Below are positions 5,491 to 7,173 of a DNA stretch of 7,173 nt, piece after piece. Made by a program: the position numbers and the translations under genes. Each line of letters opens with the position of its first letter. The first letter of the stretch is position 1. The DNA is taken from contig UQZH01000070.1 in assembly GCA_900545445.1 (NCBI GenBank), positions 1-7,173 of the forward strand, in the 5' to 3' direction. The stretch is from an uncultured Collinsella sp. GTDB taxonomy: Bacteria; Actinomycetota; Coriobacteriia; Coriobacteriales; Coriobacteriaceae. The notes below the pieces were generated by a model. That model did not search any database, was not told the DNA's origin, and worked only from the letters and a program-made list of their open reading frames with translations.

Positions 5491-6849
5491 ATGGCTTCAT
5501 CCGCCCCGCGCGGTCTGCGCTCCGACCATGTCGTCACCGTCGGCATCGCCCTGTTCTCGATGCTCTTTGGCGCCGGCAACCTCATTATTCCGCCGCTGCT
5601 GGCGCTGCAGGCAGGTTCTGCCACGCCGGTCGCCATGCTCGGCTTTCTGATTGCCGCCATCGGCCTGCCCGTCATGGGTTTTATCGCCGTGGCGCTTGCT
5701 GGAACGGCGCGCGAGCTTGCCGGCCGCGTGCACCCCAAGTTTGGTGAGTTCTTTGTCGCGGCGGTGTATCTGGCCATCGGCCCGTGCCTGGCCATTCCGC
5801 GCACGAGCTCCACGGCCTTCGAGATGCTGGTGCCGCTGCTGCCCGAGGGCGTCTCGCTCGGCACGGCTCGCCTGGTCTTTGCCATCGGGTTCTTCGTGGT
5901 CGCGTTTGCGCTCACGCTGCGCCCGGGTGTCATCACACGCGTACTCGGTCGCATTACGGGCCCCGCGCTCATTGCGCTCATCGTGCTGGTCGTGGGTGCT
6001 GCCGTGATCTCGCCACTGGGACCGGCTGCCGCGCCTCAGGCTCCCTACGATGCGGGCGCCGCCGTGCAGGGCTTCCTGACCGGCTATCAGACCATGGACC
6101 TGCTCGCGTCGCTCGCCTTCGGCATCATCATTGCCGAGACCATCCACGAGTTGGGTGTTACCGATGACAAGCGCGTGGCCTTCGAGATTTCGCGCTCCGG
6201 TGTGATCGCCGGTGTGCTCATGACCGTCATCTACTGCGGCCTGGCGCTTGCCGGCATGCAGCTCGGCACGGTCATGCCCGATGCCACTAACGGCGCCGCC
6301 ATCCTCGCCCGCTCTGCCTCCATGCACTTTGGCCTTGTCGGCACGGTCGTGGTCTTTGCAATCTTTTTCCTCGCCTGCATGAACGTGTGCATCGGCCTCA
6401 TCAGCTGCTGCTCGCGTTACTTCTGCGAGACGTATGTGGTTAAAGGGGGAGCGGAGGCTTCCGAGGAGGCTATGCGCCGTCCCTTTGCGATTCTCGCCTT
6501 TGTGTTCGCGGCGTTTTCGTGCGTGCTCTCCAACGTTGGCCTCGACGTGATCCTCATGTTCTCGGTGCCCATGCTCAACGCTCTGTATCCCGTCGCCATC
6601 GTGCTGGTGCTTATGGGCCTGGTGCATGGTTTTTGCGATGCGCATCCGCAGGTGTGGGTTTGGGTCGGCGGCGTTGTCGCGGTGCAGAGCGTAATCACTT
6701 CGGTCCGCGATGCGTTCTTTGCTGGCGCGTGGCTGCCGTTCGATGCGTTGCCGCTGGCAGATATCGGTGCTGCGTGGGCACCGGTTGCTGTGGCGGCGTT
6801 TGTGATCGGTCTGGTTCATAGCCAGTTTGTCACACATTCGAGGAGCTAG
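5491..6849 (+). CDS. brnQ: Branched-chain amino acid transport system II carrier (LIVCS family)
   Basis: 452-residue, very hydrophobic inner-membrane protein with about 12 predicted helices. The first helix carries the family hallmark FGAGNLIIPP (residues 26-35). YLAIGPCLAIPRTSSTAFE and the GYQTMDLLASLAFG segment are also typical of BrnQ. The family imports leucine, isoleucine and valine by Na+ (or H+) symport. Length matches the family. The start is ATG 5491 behind AAAGGTGG; the frame stays open upstream to 5254, but that region overlaps the PLP-enzyme gene and the terminator, so it is non-coding for this gene. It is separated from the selenium genes by the terminator and is probably functionally independent. 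No T-box or leader peptide is evident in the short leader. Confidence 0.93.
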   Translation: MASSAPRGLRSDHVVTVGIALFSMLFGAGNLIIPPLLALQAGSATPVAMLGFLIAAIGLPVMGFIAVALAGTARELAGRVHPKFGEFFVAAVYLAIGPCLAIPRTSSTAFEMLVPLLPEGVSLGTARLVFAIGFFVVAFALTLRPGVITRVLGRITGPALIALIVLVVGAAVISPLGPAAAPQAPYDAGAAVQGFLTGYQTMDLLASLAFGIIIAETIHELGVTDDKRVAFEISRSGVIAGVLMTVIYCGLALAGMQLGTVMPDATNGAAILARSASMHFGLVGTVVVFAIFFLACMNVCIGLISCCSRYFCETYVVKGGAEASEEAMRRPFAILAFVFAAFSCVLSNVGLDVILMFSVPMLNALYPVAIVLVLMGLVHGFCDAHPQVWVWVGGVVAVQSVITSVRDAFFAGAWLPFDALPLADIGAAWAPVAVAAFVIGLVHSQFVTHSRS

Positions 6850-6860
6850 GGTTTCTGCGC

Positions 6861-6889
6861 TTGCACAGGCGGGGAGTCTCCCCTATAAT
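6861..6889 (+). promoter_or_regulatory. Sigma70-type promoter of the tRNA-Pro/tRNA-Gly operon
   Basis: TTGCAC (6861-6866) and TATAAT (6884-6889) are separated by exactly 17 bp, a nearly ideal promoter. Transcription should start around 6896, about 45 nt before mature tRNA-Pro. The spacer holds an inverted repeat, GGGGA-GTC-TCCCC (6871-6883). A small hairpin, AAGGT/ACCTT, lies in the leader at 6911-6924. Confidence 0.85.
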
Positions 6890-6940
6890 TTCCTTCGCTT
6901 TGGGACACGCAAGGTTTAGACCTTAGCTGCTCAACACCTT

Positions 6941-7017
6941 CGGGACGTGGCGCAGTTTGGTAGCGCGCCTGCTTTGGGAGCAGGATGTCGCAGGTTCAAA
7001 TCCTGTCGTCCCGACCA
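6941..7017 (+). tRNA. tRNA-Pro (anticodon UGG)
   Basis: A full cloverleaf of 77 nt including encoded CCA. The acceptor CGGGACG pairs with CGTCCCG, and the D stem is GCGC/GCGC around AGTTTGGTA. The anticodon stem CCTGC/GCAGG holds the loop TTTGGGA, giving anticodon TGG. The T arm contains GGTTCAAATCC. The discriminator is A, followed by CCA at 7015-7017. Confidence 0.97.
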
Positions 7018-7023
7018 TATCTT

Positions 7024-7097
7024 GCGGGCGTAGTTCAATGGTAGAACCCCAGCCTTCCAAGCTGATGACGCGGGTTCGATTCCCGTCGCCCGCTCCA
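7024..7097 (+). tRNA. tRNA-Gly (anticodon UCC)
   Basis: A full cloverleaf of 74 nt including encoded CCA, 6 bp after tRNA-Pro. The acceptor GCGGGCG pairs with CGCCCGC, and the D stem is GTTC/GAAC. The anticodon loop CTTCCAA gives TCC, and the T arm contains GGGTTCGATTCCC. The discriminator is T, followed by CCA. The anticodon stem CCAGC/GCTGA has a C-A mismatch at pair 27-43. The gene is probably cotranscribed with tRNA-Pro. Confidence 0.97.
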
Positions 7098-7110
7098 TAA
7101 GATAGTTTTA

Positions 7111-7145
7111 ACGGCTTTGGCTCTATTTGGTGCCAGAGCCGTTTT
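7111..7145 (+). terminator. Rho-independent terminator after the tRNA genes
   Basis: ACGGCTTTGGC (7111-7121) pairs with GCCAGAGCCGT (7132-7142) over 11 bp with one G-U pair and a 10-nt loop. The right arm ends in a run of four T (7142-7145). The position 13 bp past tRNA-Gly fits the end of the tRNA transcript. Nothing recognisable follows to the end of the window. Confidence 0.85.
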
Positions 7146-7173
7146 CGTAAGCCTGTCGGGTAACGGGAATCGA

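Noticed and set aside
5497..6837. 446-codon open frame on the - strand opposite brnQ
   Set aside because: Extremely polar, His/Arg/Asp-rich product with no domain, the expected antisense of a membrane protein gene.
6941..7097. Possible tRNA-Sec (selC) beside the selenium genes
   Set aside because: Both tRNAs are of normal length with short variable loops and anticodons TGG and TCC. Neither has the TCA anticodon or the long extra arm of tRNA-Sec.

Overview
The window reads as GC-rich bacterial chromosome with strong Shine-Dalgarno sequences, CCA-encoding tRNA genes and short intergenic gaps. Together with the gene content (anaerobic Fe-S reductase, selenoprotein SelD, YedF, BrnQ) this suggests a strict anaerobe. 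My best guess is a gut actinobacterium of the class Coriobacteriia, near Collinsella; this is an inference from composition and gene style, not a database match. All protein-coding genes and both tRNAs lie on the + strand.

Layout: positions 1-118 hold a leader with a perfect 10-bp hairpin and a short repeat. Next comes a two-gene pair, a double-cubane-cluster-type reductase of the HgdB/YjiM family (119-1282) and its ATP-dependent activator (1438-2202), separated by a 155-bp gap filled mostly by a long imperfect palindrome. A selenium/sulfur module follows: selD (2273-3322), yedF (3380-4006), a small DUF3343 putative Se/S carrier (4026-4277) and a class V cysteine desulfurase/selenocysteine lyase-like enzyme (4274-5413, ATGA overlap). 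A strong intrinsic terminator closes this module. A separate brnQ branched-chain amino acid carrier follows (5491-6849), then a well-formed sigma70-type promoter, tRNA-Pro(UGG), tRNA-Gly(UCC) and a terminator.

The key point is that selD is itself a selenoprotein gene. An in-frame TGA at 2321-2323 falls exactly where E. coli SelD has its catalytic Cys17, and a hairpin with a GGUC apex follows at SECIS-like distance. A standard ORF call starts at TTG 2333 and loses the catalytic N-terminus.

How the genes may work together: the class V enzyme could release S or Se from (seleno)cysteine, DUF3343 and YedF could carry it as persulfide/perselenide, and SelD could convert selenide to selenophosphate. 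The reductase/activator pair would supply very low-potential, ATP-driven electrons. The conserved neighbourhood is suggestive, but the joint function (for example selenium reduction, or making a labile selenium cofactor) is not established and is offered as the main hypothesis of this window. No selA, selB, selC or molybdenum hydroxylase gene is visible here, so Sec decoding must be encoded elsewhere.
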